Shown here one piece after another: positions 9,791 to 21,305 of a stretch of DNA of 55,989 nt; within the stretch, counting starts at the first letter, position 1; the number at the start of each line of letters is the position of its first letter. The notes beneath the pieces were generated by a model. It saw only the letters and a list, made by a program, of their open reading frames with translations, made no database searches and had not been told where the DNA came from. Both the position numbers and the translations under genes were made by a program. Source of the DNA: Candidatus Pelagibacter communis (GTDB taxonomy: Bacteria > Pseudomonadota > Alphaproteobacteria > Pelagibacterales > Pelagibacteraceae); NCBI RefSeq assembly GCF_001179945.1, contig NZ_CVSG01000055.1, positions 1-55,989 on the forward strand. The letters run 5' to 3'.

Positions 9791-11862
9791 TGTTTAAAAT
9801 ACAGAAAGAAGAACTAGAGGTTAATGGTAAAAAATTAACTTTAGAGACTGGAAAAGTTGCACGTCAAGCGGATGGAGCGGTCATCGCAACTTTAGGTGAA
9901 ACAGTAGTGATAGCAACAGCGGTTGGTGCTAAAAAAGTTGCAGAAGGCCAAGATTATTTTCCATTATCAGTAAACTATCAAGAAAAATACTATGCAGCGG
10001 GTAAAATACCAGGAGGGTATTTTAAAAGAGAGGCAAGGCCCACTGAAGCAGAAACTTTAATTTCAAGATTAATAGATAGACCGATAAGACCTTTGTTTCC
10101 ATCTGGTTTTATGAATGAGGTGCAAGTGTTGCCCACAGTCTTATCTTACGACAATGAAAATCAGCCAGACATTTTATCAATTGTTGCATCTTCAGCTGCC
10201 TTGTCTATATCGGGTTTGCCATTTATGGGTCCCATAGCTGCGAGCAGAGTTGGATATAAAGATGGAAAGTTTTTGTTAAATCCATCAGTGGAACAACTCA
10301 GAGACTCCCAATTAGATTTAGTTGTTGCTGGAACTAAAAATGCAGTTTTAATGGTTGAATCTGAAACATCTGGTTTATCTGAAAAGGTAATGTTAGATGC
10401 AGTAAAATTTGGACATGAAAAATTTGTACCAATAATCGAAGCAATTGAAAAATTAGCAAAGAAAGTTGGAAAATCGAAGTGGGAGATTGAAGAAATAGAT
10501 CATTCAGAAATTAAAAAGAAAATTTCAGTAAAATTTGAAAGCAATTTAAGAAGTGCTTTTAAAGAAATAGATAAGAAAAAAAGATCAACAGCTATTTCTG
10601 AAATAGAGAGCCAATGTAAAGAAATGTTTGTTGAAGATGAAAATATCACGGAAAATCAGGTAATGGGTCAGCTTAAATCTTTAGAAAAAGACATTGTAAG
10701 AACGGCAATTTTGAAAGAAAAGAAAAGAATAGATGGAAGAGGTTTAGCAGACGTAAGACAAATAAAATGTGAGGTCGGTGTTTTGCCAAGAACTCACGGG
10801 TCTGCCCTTTTTACTCGAGGAGAAACGCAAGCTCTAGTAGTAACCACGCTTGGAATGGCAGATGACGAACAAAGATTAGAAAGCCTTGAAGGCATGCAAA
10901 GATCAAATTTCATGCTGCACTATAATTTTCCACCATTTTCTGTTGGTGAATGTGGTAGGATTGGCACTGGCAGAAGAGAGATTGGGCACGGTAAACTGGC
11001 TTGGAGAGCAATAAATTCATCTTTACCATCTAAGGAAAATTTTCCATATACTCTTAGAGTAGTTTCAGAAATAACAGAGTCCAATGGATCCTCTTCTATG
11101 GCCACAGTTTGTGGTACTTCATTATCTTTAATGGATGCAGGCGTCCCAATAAAAGAACCAGTTGCTGGAATTGCCATGGGACTAATTAAGGAAGGCGAAG
11201 ATTTTTCAGTACTTTCTGACATTTTAGGAGATGAAGATCATCTTGGTGATATGGATTTTAAAGTGGCCGGAACAAAAAATGGTATTACCTCACTTCAAAT
11301 GGATATTAAAATTACAGGCATAACTTTTGAAATAATGGAAAAAGCTTTAGATCAAGCTAAAAAAGGAAGAGAACATATTTTAAGCGAGATGAATAAAGCT
11401 TTAAAAACTTCTAGAAAAGAGTTTTCAAAACACACCCCAAAAATGGAGACAATTAAAGTTGACAAGAAAGACATAGCCACAGTGATAGGCAAAGGCGGAG
11501 CTACAATTAGAGAGATTGTAGAGACCTCAGGAGCCAAAGTTGACGTTAAAGACACAGGCGAAGTGACAGTTGCTGCACCAGATGAAGCTTCAAGGAACAA
11601 AGCTATTGATTTCATCAAAAATTTAATTGCCAAACCAGAAATGGGTAAAATTTATAAGGGCAAAGTAGTGAAAATAATGGAATTTGGTGCTTTCGTTAAC
11701 TTTTTAGGAAAACAAGATGGACTTGTACATATATCTGAACTTGCTGACAAACGTGTTGCAAAAGTTGGTGATGTTGTGAAAGAAGGAGATGAAGTTACTG
11801 TTAAAGTTGTTGGATTTGATAGAGGCAAAGTCAAACTATCAATGAAACAAGCGTCGGTATAA
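9790..11862 (+). CDS. pnp: Polyribonucleotide nucleotidyltransferase (PNPase)
   Basis: PNPase is a trimeric 3'-5' phosphorolytic exoribonuclease and part of the RNA degradosome. The 690 residues hold two RNase PH-like domains separated by a helical linker, then a KH domain (about 555-612, with [11 protein letters not shown]) and an S1 domain (about 620-690). The first domain includes [16 protein letters not shown] and the second includes [10 protein letters not shown], both family hallmarks. It is the last gene of the plus-strand cluster that begins left of the window. Its stop is 1 nt from the stop of the convergent acetyltransferase gene, leaving no space for a separate terminator. Confidence 0.97.
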   Translation: MFKIQKEELEVNGKKLTLETGKVARQADGAVIATLGETVVIATAVGAKKVAEGQDYFPLSVNYQEKYYAAGKIPGGYFKREARPTEAETLISRLIDRPIRPLFPSGFMNEVQVLPTVLSYDNENQPDILSIVASSAALSISGLPFMGPIAASRVGYKDGKFLLNPSVEQLRDSQLDLVVAGTKNAVLMVESETSGLSEKVMLDAVKFGHEKFVPIIEAIEKLAKKVGKSKWEIEEIDHSEIKKKISVKFESNLRSAFKEIDKKKRSTAISEIESQCKEMFVEDENITENQVMGQLKSLEKDIVRTAILKEKKRIDGRGLADVRQIKCEVGVLPRTHGSALFTRGETQALVVTTLGMADDEQRLESLEGMQRSNFMLHYNFPPFSVGECGRIGTGRREIGHGKLAWRAINSSLPSKENFPYTLRVVSEITESNGSSSMATVCGTSLSLMDAGVPIKEPVAGIAMGLIKEGEDFSVLSDILGDEDHLGDMDFKVAGTKNGITSLQMDIKITGITFEIMEKALDQAKKGREHILSEMNKALKTSRKEFSKHTPKMETIKVDKKDIATVIGKGGATIREIVETSGAKVDVKDTGEVTVAAPDEASRNKAIDFIKNLIAKPEMGKIYKGKVVKIMEFGAFVNFLGKQDGLVHISELADKRVAKVGDVVKEGDEVTVKVVGFDRGKVKLSMKQASV

Positions 11863-11863
11863 T

Positions 11864-12811
11864 TTAAATAAAACCAATATCACTATCTATATATTGTATA
11901 TTATCAAATTCATTAATTAAACGGTCAATAGAAGAGTCTTCTGAGTAGAAAGCAAAGTTAAGTTTTCTATTCCACGGAGTGTTAATATTAAATAATTTAT
12001 TATTTTCTGAAATAAAACTTATAAAATTTATCTTATTTTTTTTAGCAAAGTTTAAAAAAAGGTTTGATAAATTTTTCTTTATTGGTTTTGAAACATAAAT
12101 AATATTTAAAATTTTAAATCTATCTTTAATTTTAACCTCAGTAATAATATCTGTTCCTTTATAGCTGAAAATAAAAATATTCTTCTTTTCAGGATAATCC
12201 AACACACGCCATTTAAACCAGTTTTCATTTCTCACAATGCCTGATGATTTTTCTGATAATAATTTTTCACTCTCGTTTGCTATTCTAGAAATAGTTTGAT
12301 TGTTTATATCTTCAAGTTTCAAATCTCCTAAATTATTAATATTTATCTCTGAAATCTTAGATCTTTTGAAAATTTGAACAAAATTAAGCAAGTTTGAAAT
12401 TTTTATTTTTTTTAAAAATTTATTATTATAAGACCAACCCATTTTTTCAAAAATTTTTAAAGAAAGATCATTGCATAGTGTTATTTGAATTGGACAAATT
12501 TTCATCCATTCTTTCGTCAATAATTTTCCATATCCTAAAGATCTATATTTTTCTTTTACATAAAAATCTGTAAACCAGATACCAGTTTCTATTCTATCTT
12601 TGATTTTTAAATCATTTGCTATAAGACCTGCATGTCCACAAATCTCCTCATCAACTTCTAAAACGAGAGGTTCAAAACTTTTAAATCCAGGCCTATATCG
12701 CCAACTTAAAATATCTAGATTATTGTTTTTATAATTGAAAGACTCTTGGTAAAATTTAAATAATTTATTTTTGTCTATTTCAGATACTTTTTTTATATGA
12801 AATTTGCTCAC
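11864..12811 (-). CDS. GNAT-family N-acetyltransferase-like protein
   Basis: The N-terminal half (about 1-150) reads like a GNAT acetyltransferase. It has a central strand with FEPLVLEVDEEICGHAGLI, then WFTDFYVKEKYRSLGYGKLL, in which RSLGYG fits the acetyl-CoA pyrophosphate loop. The second half (about 160-315) is not recognised; it may be a second, degenerate acetyltransferase fold. The substrate cannot be predicted. The gene is divergent from a DUF2334 deacetylase-like gene with only 23 bp between start codons. Both sit between pnp and fabI, where related genomes often differ, so this pair is probably accessory and may act on surface sugars (inference). Confidence 0.6.
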   Translation of the reverse strand: MSKFHIKKVSEIDKNKLFKFYQESFNYKNNNLDILSWRYRPGFKSFEPLVLEVDEEICGHAGLIANDLKIKDRIETGIWFTDFYVKEKYRSLGYGKLLTKEWMKICPIQITLCNDLSLKIFEKMGWSYNNKFLKKIKISNLLNFVQIFKRSKISEININNLGDLKLEDINNQTISRIANESEKLLSEKSSGIVRNENWFKWRVLDYPEKKNIFIFSYKGTDIITEVKIKDRFKILNIIYVSKPIKKNLSNLFLNFAKKNKINFISFISENNKLFNINTPWNRKLNFAFYSEDSSIDRLINEFDNIQYIDSDIGFI

Positions 12812-12834
12812 TGTAAGATAAAATATAAATAATT

Positions 12835-13599
12835 ATGTTTAATTCAATAAATAAAATTTTTTCTAAATATACCAGATTACTTATCCGAATGGACGATATA
12901 TGCGAAAATATGAATTGGACATTAATGAATAAGTGTGAGCTACTATTTGATAAGTATAAAATTAAACCATTACTTGGTGTCATTCCAGCGAATAAAGATC
13001 CTGAACTATTAACTTATCCAAAAGAAGAATTATTTTGGGATAAAGTCACAAATTGGAAAAATAAGGGTTGGGAAATTACAATGCACGGATGCAATCATCT
13101 TTACACTCAAAAATCTGATAAAAATGATGTTTTCAATTATGGCGGTGACTCTGAATTTTATGGATTAGAATTTTCAAAACAATTGAGTAAAATTGAGTTA
13201 GGTTTATCTGAGTTTCAAAAAAGGCAAATAAAGATAAGAAGTTTTTTTGCTCCTAATCATATTTACGATCAAAATACGTTAGAGGCCTTAAAGAAAAAAG
13301 ATATTAAAATAATTATAGACGGATATGGATTATTTCCTTTTTACAAAGATGATTTGCTTTTTATTCCTCAACTCTTTTACAGAGAAATATTTTTACCATT
13401 TGGCATTCAGTCTACTCAACTACATATTAATTATTGGGATGATAAAGACTTTGAAAGATTTAAAAATTTTATCATTAAACATCATAACAAAATAGTTGAT
13501 TTGGATTATATAATAAATATTACAGACCCTAATCCTATTAAGAAAATAACAAATTTTATAGTTGAAAAATCTCTGAAAACAGTAAGATTGTTTAAGTAA
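12835..13599 (+). CDS. DUF2334 / polysaccharide-deacetylase-like protein
   Basis: The 254-residue protein fits the DUF2334 branch of the polysaccharide-deacetylase (NodB-like) fold. It has an N-terminal RMDDI motif (D20, D21), a strand ending PLLGVIPAN, and MHGCNH with H84 and H88, which would bind the metal with the aspartate. A later FFAPNH segment fits a further active-site loop. There is no signal peptide, so the protein may be cytoplasmic. The substrate is probably a sugar or glycan precursor, but this is a family-level guess. The 3' end overlaps the fabI 3' end by 8 nt. Confidence 0.7.
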   Translation: MFNSINKIFSKYTRLLIRMDDICENMNWTLMNKCELLFDKYKIKPLLGVIPANKDPELLTYPKEELFWDKVTNWKNKGWEITMHGCNHLYTQKSDKNDVFNYGGDSEFYGLEFSKQLSKIELGLSEFQKRQIKIRSFFAPNHIYDQNTLEALKKKDIKIIIDGYGLFPFYKDDLLFIPQLFYREIFLPFGIQSTQLHINYWDDKDFERFKNFIIKHHNKIVDLDYIINITDPNPIKKITNFIVEKSLKTVRLFK

Positions 13600-14377
13600 T
13601 ATTTTTAGGATCTGGCATCCCTACTTTATTATATCCAGCGTCCACATAATGAATTTCACCAGTTACTCCTGCCGCTAAATTACTAAGTAGGTATAAAGCA
13701 GAATTACCTACATCGTGAATATCTACATTTCTTTTTAAAAATGAATGATCCTCATTCCATTTATATAAAAATTTTGCATCTCCAATAGCAGAAGCAGCTA
13801 AAGTTTTAATAGGGCCTGCACTAATCGCATTTACTCTAATTTTTTTTTTACCTAGATCTCTAGCTAAATATTTTACACTTGCCTCTAAAGCAGATTTACA
13901 AACTCCCATAACATTGTAATTTGGTATTGCCTTAGTGGACTCGTAGGTAAGTGTTAGTAGACTTCCTCCCTCTCTCATAATCTTTGCAGCCTCTTTAGAT
14001 ACTTCAGTGAATGAAAAACAAGAGATTAGCATACTTTTAAGAAAATTTTCTCTCGTGGTATTTAAATATTCACCGGATAACTCTGATTTATCTGAAAAGG
14101 CGACTGCGTGTACTACAAAATCTATTTCCCCCCATTTTGACTTAACATCTTCGAAAAGTTTAACAACTTCTTCTTTTTTTTCTACGTTGCAGCTGAAAGT
14201 TACATTTGAATTTAGTTTTTCTGCCAAAGGTATAACTCTTTTCTTTAATGCATCGCCTAGATATGTGAAAGCTAATTTTGCACCTGCCTCTGCAAGTTTT
14301 TGAGATATTCCCCAAGCTATTGACCGTTCATTGGCAACGCCCATTATAAGACCTTTCTTTCCTTCCATTAAACTCAT
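13592..14377 (-). CDS. fabI: Enoyl-[acyl-carrier-protein] reductase (NADH) FabI
   Basis: FabI performs the last reduction of each fatty-acid elongation cycle. The 261-residue short-chain dehydrogenase has the FabI form of the nucleotide site ([12 protein letters not shown]) and the Y-x6-K catalytic pair at Y154 and K161. The first ATG (14377) overlaps the end of fabB by 4 nt, a coupled start; an internal Met at codon 4 is possible. With fabA and fabB upstream it completes an unsaturated-fatty-acid cassette transcribed away from irr. Confidence 0.96.
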   Translation of the reverse strand: MSLMEGKKGLIMGVANERSIAWGISQKLAEAGAKLAFTYLGDALKKRVIPLAEKLNSNVTFSCNVEKKEEVVKLFEDVKSKWGEIDFVVHAVAFSDKSELSGEYLNTTRENFLKSMLISCFSFTEVSKEAAKIMREGGSLLTLTYESTKAIPNYNVMGVCKSALEASVKYLARDLGKKKIRVNAISAGPIKTLAASAIGDAKFLYKWNEDHSFLKRNVDIHDVGNSALYLLSNLAAGVTGEIHYVDAGYNKVGMPDPKNIT

Positions 14378-15591
14378 TGTTTTACCTTTTCAAAAACCAA
14401 TGTAGCATTTGTTCCACCAAAACCAAAACTATTAGACATTACTGCGTTTAGGTTTACGTCTCTTTCAACTTTAGTGATAATTGGATATTTTTTTGCAACG
14501 TCATCCATGTCGTTTATATTAGCAGATGCTGCAATAAAATTATTTTTCATCATAATTAAACTATAAATAGCTTCATGAGCTGAAGTAGCTCCAAGAGAAT
14601 GCCCAGCAAGAGATTTAGTAGAGCTTATTTTAGGTTTGTAGTTGTTAAATACCTCACCAACAGCTTTTAATTCAGTTATATCTCCAACAGGTGTTGATGT
14701 TCCGTGAGTATTTATGTAATCAATTTTATTTTTTGCAGTACTCAATGCCATTTTCATACATCGGACCGCTCCTTCTCCTGATGGAGCAACCATATCATAA
14801 CCGTCTGACGTAGCACCATAGCCTGTTAATTCTCCATAAATTTTTGCACCTCTTGATTTTGCATGTTCATATTCCTCTAAAACTAAAACACCACCACCAC
14901 CTGAGATAACGAAACCATCTCGAGTTTTATCATAAGGCCTAGATGCTTTTTCAGGGGTATCATTATATTTTGATGATAAGGCTGTCATCGCATCAAACAT
15001 CGCAGTCATTGCAAAATGAACTTCATCACTGCCACCCGCAAAAATAATTTTTTGTTTTCCTAGTTGAATTAATTCCATAGCGTTACCAATACAATGCCCG
15101 CTGGTTGCACACGCTGAGCTAATTGTATAATTAACTCCTTTTATTTTAAAAGGCACAGCAAGAGTTGCTGAGGCTGTACTAGACATTGTTCTTGGAACTA
15201 CAAAAGGCCCCATTCTTTTTGGACTTTTTTCTCTAGTCTTGTCTGCTGCTAATATGACGTTTTCTATTGAAGGACCTCCTGATCCCATTATCATTCCGGT
15301 TGTTACATTGCTTACATCTTTTTCCTCAAGCCCAGAGTCTTTTACAGCTTCATTCATTGAAACATAATTATAAGCAGAGCCTGGCCCCATAAATCTTATA
15401 AATTTTCTGTCCACATGATCCTCTAGTTTAATATTTGGTTTTCCGTGAACATGACTTTTCAAATTATATTCCTTGTATTCCTCAGAAAATGTAATCCCTG
15501 ATTTGGAATTTAGTAATGACTTATAAACTTCATCTTGATTATTTCCTAAACAAGAAACTACGCCTATTCCGGTAACTACAACTCTTTTCAT
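14374..15591 (-). CDS. fabB: 3-oxoacyl-[acyl-carrier-protein] synthase I
   Basis: FabB is the condensing enzyme that elongates the cis-3-decenoyl-ACP made by FabA. The 405-residue thiolase-fold protein has the full triad: C161 ([10 protein letters not shown]), H296 (NTHGTST) and H331 (LAGHSLGA), with K326 before the last. I call it FabB rather than FabF because it lies between fabA and fabI in an overlapping unit and has the FabB length. It starts 4 nt inside the end of fabA. Confidence 0.95.
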   Translation of the reverse strand: MKRVVVTGIGVVSCLGNNQDEVYKSLLNSKSGITFSEEYKEYNLKSHVHGKPNIKLEDHVDRKFIRFMGPGSAYNYVSMNEAVKDSGLEEKDVSNVTTGMIMGSGGPSIENVILAADKTREKSPKRMGPFVVPRTMSSTASATLAVPFKIKGVNYTISSACATSGHCIGNAMELIQLGKQKIIFAGGSDEVHFAMTAMFDAMTALSSKYNDTPEKASRPYDKTRDGFVISGGGGVLVLEEYEHAKSRGAKIYGELTGYGATSDGYDMVAPSGEGAVRCMKMALSTAKNKIDYINTHGTSTPVGDITELKAVGEVFNNYKPKISSTKSLAGHSLGATSAHEAIYSLIMMKNNFIAASANINDMDDVAKKYPIITKVERDVNLNAVMSNSFGFGGTNATLVFEKVKQ

Positions 15592-16091
15592 GACTTGAAT
15601 AATCCTACTTTAAGGTTTTCTGCAGTGTAAATTATTTTACCATCTGCACTCAAAATACCATTAGCTAATCCAACAGCAGTGCCTTCTTTTTTTAAAATTC
15701 TTTTCATATTTATTTCGTAGGTTGCCATTTTAATATTTTTTAATACCTCACCTGTGAATTTTACAGAATTTACTCCTAAAGCTCTACCTTTTCCTGGCTC
15801 ACCTATCCAGCCTAAATAAAATCCAACTAACTGCCACATAGCGTCTAATCCAAGACAACCTGGCATAACTGGGTCTTTTTTAAAATGACAATCAAAAAAC
15901 CATAGGTTGTCTTTAATATCAAGCTCCGCTTTAATAAAACCTTTTTTAAATTCACCTGTATCTTTTCTTATTTCTGTAATTCTATCAAACATCAACATTG
16001 GAGGTAATGGTAACTTAGCATTTCCCTCACCAAATAGTTTTCCTTCTCCACACGAAATTAACTCATCGTAATTGTAATTGTTTTTTTGCAT
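15588..16091 (-). CDS. fabA: 3-hydroxydecanoyl-ACP dehydratase/isomerase FabA
   Basis: FabA dehydrates 3-hydroxydecanoyl-ACP and isomerises the product to the cis-3 form, the branch point to unsaturated fatty acids. The 167-residue hot-dog protein has the catalytic pair H69 (DCHF) and D83 (GLDAMWQL), matching H70 and D84 of the E. coli enzyme, and the signature [14 protein letters not shown]. It heads the fabA-fabB-fabI unit and is divergent from irr with 92 nt between the starts. A weak half-site resembling the Irr box (TTTAGAA at about 16093) lies near its start, but I do not call it an operator. Confidence 0.96.
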   Translation of the reverse strand: MQKNNYNYDELISCGEGKLFGEGNAKLPLPPMLMFDRITEIRKDTGEFKKGFIKAELDIKDNLWFFDCHFKKDPVMPGCLGLDAMWQLVGFYLGWIGEPGKGRALGVNSVKFTGEVLKNIKMATYEINMKRILKKEGTAVGLANGILSADGKIIYTAENLKVGLFKS

Positions 16092-16109
16092 GATTTAGAA
16101 TTGTTTTAC

Positions 16110-16137
16110 TTGATTTAGCAAAAGTTTCATATATATT
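16110..16137 (+). promoter_or_regulatory. Putative irr promoter
   Basis: A TTGATT -35-like hexamer (16110-16115) and a TATATT -10-like hexamer (16132-16137) are spaced by 16 nt on the irr strand. Transcription would start near 16144, inside the Irr-type box at 16142-16158, which fits autorepression. AT-rich sequence makes chance matches common, so confidence is modest. Confidence 0.35.
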
Positions 16138-16141
16138 TGTG

Positions 16142-16158
16142 TTTAGAATGATTATAAA
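16142..16158. promoter_or_regulatory. Irr box (ICE-like) upstream of irr
   Basis: The 17-nt site TTTAGAATGATTATAAA differs at one arm position from a perfect TTTAGAA-N3-TTCTAAA palindrome, the iron-control-element type known for alphaproteobacterial Irr. It lies 26 nt before the irr GTG start. Together with six flanking bases on the right it matches the site in front of katG at all but two positions. Confidence 0.65.
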
Positions 16159-16183
16159 GTAGATAAAAAAAGCGAACTAAAAC

Positions 16184-16591
16184 GTGAAAACAATAGACAT
16201 TTTAAAAAAATTAAGATCTTCTAGGTTAAGACCGACTAAACAAAGAGTTGAAATAGCTAAATTTTTATTTGAAAGAGAAAAGACGTTTCATTTTACAGTT
16301 GAAAGTTTAAATAAACTTTTAACAAAAAAATCGAATTCTAAAATCGCGCTAGCTACAATTTATAATACCGTCCACGCATTTAAAGCAGCAGGACATTTAA
16401 GTGAAGTTGAAGTAAGAGGAAACAAAACTTATTTTGACACTAATGTTTCAAACCACCACCATTTTTATGATAGCGAAACTTCAGAATTAATAGACATCGA
16501 TGCGAATGATATAATCATTCAAAAACTTCCAAAAGCACCAAATGGCAAAAAAATTAAGAATGTTGAGGTATTTATAAATTTGAAAAATTGA
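16184..16591 (+). CDS. irr: Iron response regulator Irr (Fur family)
   Basis: Irr is the alphaproteobacterial Fur-family regulator that acts under iron limitation and is tied to heme status. The 135-residue protein has the winged-helix N-terminus (RPTKQRVEIAKFL, then ALATIYNTVHAF) and the Irr-type HHH motif in NHHHFY, used for heme in other Irr proteins, in place of the usual Fur zinc site. The C-terminus ends with PKAPNGKKIKNVEVFINL, as in Irr. No N-terminal heme regulatory motif (GCPW type) is present. Its position divergent from fabA-fabB-fabI is the classic Irr context. The start is GTG with no clear ribosome-binding site. An Irr-type box upstream suggests autoregulation. Confidence 0.9.
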   Translation: MKTIDILKKLRSSRLRPTKQRVEIAKFLFEREKTFHFTVESLNKLLTKKSNSKIALATIYNTVHAFKAAGHLSEVEVRGNKTYFDTNVSNHHHFYDSETSELIDIDANDIIIQKLPKAPNGKKIKNVEVFINLKN

Positions 16592-16602
16592 CAGTTTGTC
16601 GC

Positions 16603-18810
<2,208 letters not shown>

Positions 18811-18811
18811 T

Positions 18812-19453
18812 ATGGAAATTGTGAAAACACAAAACTTAGAAAAGTTAAATCAAAATATAAAAGATGATTTTTTTAAAGTTCCAAATTTAAAATTTGATAT
18901 TGATAAATTAAAAGCTGATTTAAATATTGTATTAAAAAAAAAGAAATTCAACACTCTTGGAATTAAAAATTTTGGGGCCATTTCTATAAATCAAATTCCA
19001 GGTGATAAAAATTCTACAGAGGGTCACAATGTAAGAGGCACTTACTGGACTATACCTGATGAAAAAGGTAAAGAAGTAGAGAGAGACAAGGCTATTGATG
19101 AGTCAAAATATACAGAAATAGTTCCTGAGTTTAAAAATACATATTTTGAGGAAGTTTATAATACTTTAAGGAAACACTTTAAACTTGGAAGAGTAAGAAT
19201 ATTATTAAAAGAACCTAGATCAACTCTAAGTTGGCATAGAGATCCTGAGCCAAGACTCCATATTCCAATCATAACGAATAAAGGCTGCAGGATGGTCATC
19301 GAAGATGTTTGTAAGCACATGCCAGCAGATGGATCAGCAACTATTACAAACAACACTAAATATCACAACTTCTTTAATGGCGGTGAGCAAGATAGGATAC
19401 ATCTTGTAGCTTGTGTTTTAGAAAATCCGTTTAAAAATGGCAGAGTTCAATAA
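18812..19453 (+). CDS. Aspartyl/asparaginyl beta-hydroxylase-like Fe(II)/2-oxoglutarate oxygenase
   Basis: The 213-residue protein fits the Asp/Asn beta-hydroxylase family. The iron facial triad is H142-x-D144 (SWHRDPEP) and H197 (DRIHLVA). RLHIPIITN and HMPADGSATITNNTKYHNF are the strand motifs that follow in this family. The substrate is unknown; bacterial members may act on peptides or on small molecules. It starts 1 nt after the katG stop and overlaps the next gene by 17 nt, so it is almost certainly co-transcribed with katG. An iron-dependent enzyme in a putative Irr-controlled operon makes regulatory sense (inference). Confidence 0.78.
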   Translation: MEIVKTQNLEKLNQNIKDDFFKVPNLKFDIDKLKADLNIVLKKKKFNTLGIKNFGAISINQIPGDKNSTEGHNVRGTYWTIPDEKGKEVERDKAIDESKYTEIVPEFKNTYFEEVYNTLRKHFKLGRVRILLKEPRSTLSWHRDPEPRLHIPIITNKGCRMVIEDVCKHMPADGSATITNNTKYHNFFNGGEQDRIHLVACVLENPFKNGRVQ

Positions 19454-19679
19454 AGGAATATATCTTACTGTAAAAGATATTTATCAAAGCAACAAAGGAT
19501 CCCTTTTACGAACCTTAATCTATACAATTGGACATTTTTTAATTGCCATAACAGTTTTAATGCTAATATCGAATGTTTCATTCATGATTGCTTTAACCGA
19601 TGCAATAGTTGAACCGATTGCCAACGCGGTTTGGTATTTCGCGCTAGATAAAATCTGGTCAGCTAAGTACAAGAAATAA
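19437..19679 (+). CDS. DUF2061 small membrane protein
   Basis: This 80-residue protein has two hydrophobic segments (about 27-45 and 50-66) and the C-terminal pattern VEPIANAVWYFALDKIW, typical of DUF2061 proteins, which have no established function. It starts 17 nt inside the oxygenase gene, making katG-oxygenase-DUF2061 a three-gene unit. Its stop is 1 nt from the stop of the convergent SH3 gene. Confidence 0.72.
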   Translation: MAEFNKGIYLTVKDIYQSNKGSLLRTLIYTIGHFLIAITVLMLISNVSFMIALTDAIVEPIANAVWYFALDKIWSAKYKK

Positions 19680-19680
19680 C

Positions 19681-20124
19681 TTATAATAGACCCCACAAAA
19701 TATCTTTTTTTACCCAACCTTTATATTTCTCTACACTTATCTTGCACCATTCATCTTTACATTTGTGAATCTTACATAATCTACCTTTTTTAAGAATTGC
19801 AAAAGGCTTGGAATAAATAGAAGGTTTATTAAAAATTAATTGATCGTCATCAATTGTAATAGCCGCTTTTTTTTTTGATAATTGTGAAATATGAATCCAA
19901 CCAGTATTATTTTCATGATCTCTTATTTTCCTAAAATTCTCAGATTTCTCTAGGATTAAAACAGGTAAAAATTTTTTCTTATAAAATAGTTTGATAGGAT
20001 ATTCGAAAGACGGACCTTGTCTAAGATTTACTTTTTCATTTCTCAATGTTAAAAAATATTCATTTGCAAAAAGACTCTGAAATGAAAAATAAATAATAAA
20101 AAAAATATAAATAATTTTCAACAT
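19681..20124 (-). CDS. Secreted bacterial SH3-domain protein
   Basis: The 147-residue protein begins with a hydrophobic signal peptide (about 1-20, likely cut near FAN). Two bacterial SH3-like repeats follow. The first shows VNLRQGPSFEYPI and later TGWIHISQL; the second shows CKDEWCKISVEKYKGWVKKDILWG. Such proteins are exported, and several bind cell-wall material. The gene overlaps the ThiF-like gene by 7 nt and ends the ubiE-ubiB-coaBC-dut-ThiF unit. Function is not known beyond the fold. Confidence 0.72.
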   Translation of the reverse strand: MLKIIYIFFIIYFSFQSLFANEYFLTLRNEKVNLRQGPSFEYPIKLFYKKKFLPVLILEKSENFRKIRDHENNTGWIHISQLSKKKAAITIDDDQLIFNKPSIYSKPFAILKKGRLCKIHKCKDEWCKISVEKYKGWVKKDILWGLL

Positions 20125-20861
20125 TTGTTTTTACATTTAGGATTGAAGGATAATTTTACTTTTCTTAAATTTATTTTAATTGAGTCAAAAATCATCATCT
20201 GGTTTTCTAAACCATTCTTTAATCCTATAATTGTTTTTAAAACTTCATTTGCTTGTAGTGAACCCAAAATTCCAGCTACAGGAGAGAAAATACCCTCTGT
20301 TTCACAATTTTTTTCTATAATAGGCTTATCTGGCATAAAGCACCTGTAACAGGATGTTTTTTTTTTAAAATTAAACTTATATAAATGACCGTCAAATTTA
20401 CTGATTGCTGCAGAGATAAGTATTTTTTTTAATATTTTACATTCATCATTAATCAAGTATCTTGTTTCATAGTTGTCTGTTCCATCACAAATTATATCAA
20501 AACCTTTTATTACTGACTTTATATTTTTTGAAGTTATTTTTTTTTTAAATATTTTAATTCTTATTTTATTATTTATTCTATTAATACTAGATTTAGCCTG
20601 ATCAACTTTGTACTTTCCTATATCATTAGAGGTAAATAACGTTTGTCTATTTAAATTACTAATTTCAACTTTATCTGGATCTACAATTCCTATCGTTCCA
20701 ACTCCAGATGCCGCTAAATAGGTCAAAAGTGGACAACCTAAACCTCCAATACCGATTATTAATACTTTAGCGTTGAGTATTTTTTTTTGTCCAGCTAAAC
20801 CAATATTTTTAAGAATTATTTGTTTCTCAAATCTTTTAAAATCTTTCAACCCTAATTGCAT
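20118..20861 (-). CDS. ThiF/MoeB/HesA-family adenylyltransferase (E1-like)
   Basis: This enzyme class adenylates the C-terminus of a ubiquitin-like sulfur carrier (MoaD or ThiS). The 247-residue protein has the nucleotide loop GIGGLGCPL, an acidic strand VDPDKVEISNLNRQ, and the helix with KVDQA. Zinc cysteines are CYRC in the middle and CKNKC at the very C-terminus; the second pair is CxxxC rather than the usual CxxC. The sequence does not decide between a MoeB and a ThiF role. It sits 3 nt after dut, a common alphaproteobacterial arrangement. Confidence 0.85.
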   Translation of the reverse strand: MQLGLKDFKRFEKQIILKNIGLAGQKKILNAKVLIIGIGGLGCPLLTYLAASGVGTIGIVDPDKVEISNLNRQTLFTSNDIGKYKVDQAKSSINRINNKIRIKIFKKKITSKNIKSVIKGFDIICDGTDNYETRYLINDECKILKKILISAAISKFDGHLYKFNFKKKTSCYRCFMPDKPIIEKNCETEGIFSPVAGILGSLQANEVLKTIIGLKNGLENQMMIFDSIKINLRKVKLSFNPKCKNKC

Positions 20862-20864
20862 ATA

Positions 20865-21305
20865 TCATTTCAATCCAGTAGATCCAAATCCACCAGCACC
20901 TCTTTTTGTGTCGTCTAGATTATCTACTTCCTTAAACTTAGCTTTAACTATAGGGCACAATACCATCTGAGCGATACGTGCACCTTTCTCAATAACAAAA
21001 GTTTTATTACCCAAGTTTATTAATATCACTTTTAACTCACCTCTATAATCGGCGTCTATTGTCCCGGGTGAATTAAGAACAGATATCTGGCTTTTAGCAG
21101 CTAACCCTGATCTTGATCTAATTTGTATTTCAAAATTTTTAGGTATGGACACTGATATGCCAGTTGGAACAATTGATGTTTTTCCTGGTTCTATTTTTAT
21201 CTGTTTTTCAATATTAGCTGAAAGATCCATACCTGATGAACCATTTGTCTCATATTTAGGTAACTCGATATTTTTTGAAAGTCTTTTAATTAAAACTTCT
21301 GTCAT
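20865..21305 (-). CDS. dut: dUTP diphosphatase
   Basis: Dut hydrolyses dUTP to dUMP, keeping uracil out of DNA and feeding dTMP synthesis. The 146-residue trimer-type enzyme shows the five motifs: GMDLSAN, RSRSGLAAK, NSPGTIDADYRGE, RIAQMVL and the C-terminal RGAGGFGSTG. It overlaps the end of coaBC by 20 nt, so it is translated in a coupled unit with it. Confidence 0.96.
   Translation of the reverse strand: MTEVLIKRLSKNIELPKYETNGSSGMDLSANIEKQIKIEPGKTSIVPTGISVSIPKNFEIQIRSRSGLAAKSQISVLNSPGTIDADYRGELKVILINLGNKTFVIEKGARIAQMVLCPIVKAKFKEVDNLDDTKRGAGGFGSTGLK

Noticed and set aside
16093-16110. Third Irr box near the fabA start
   Set aside because: Only the left half (TTTAGAA) matches; the right half (TTTTACT) does not fit the palindrome.
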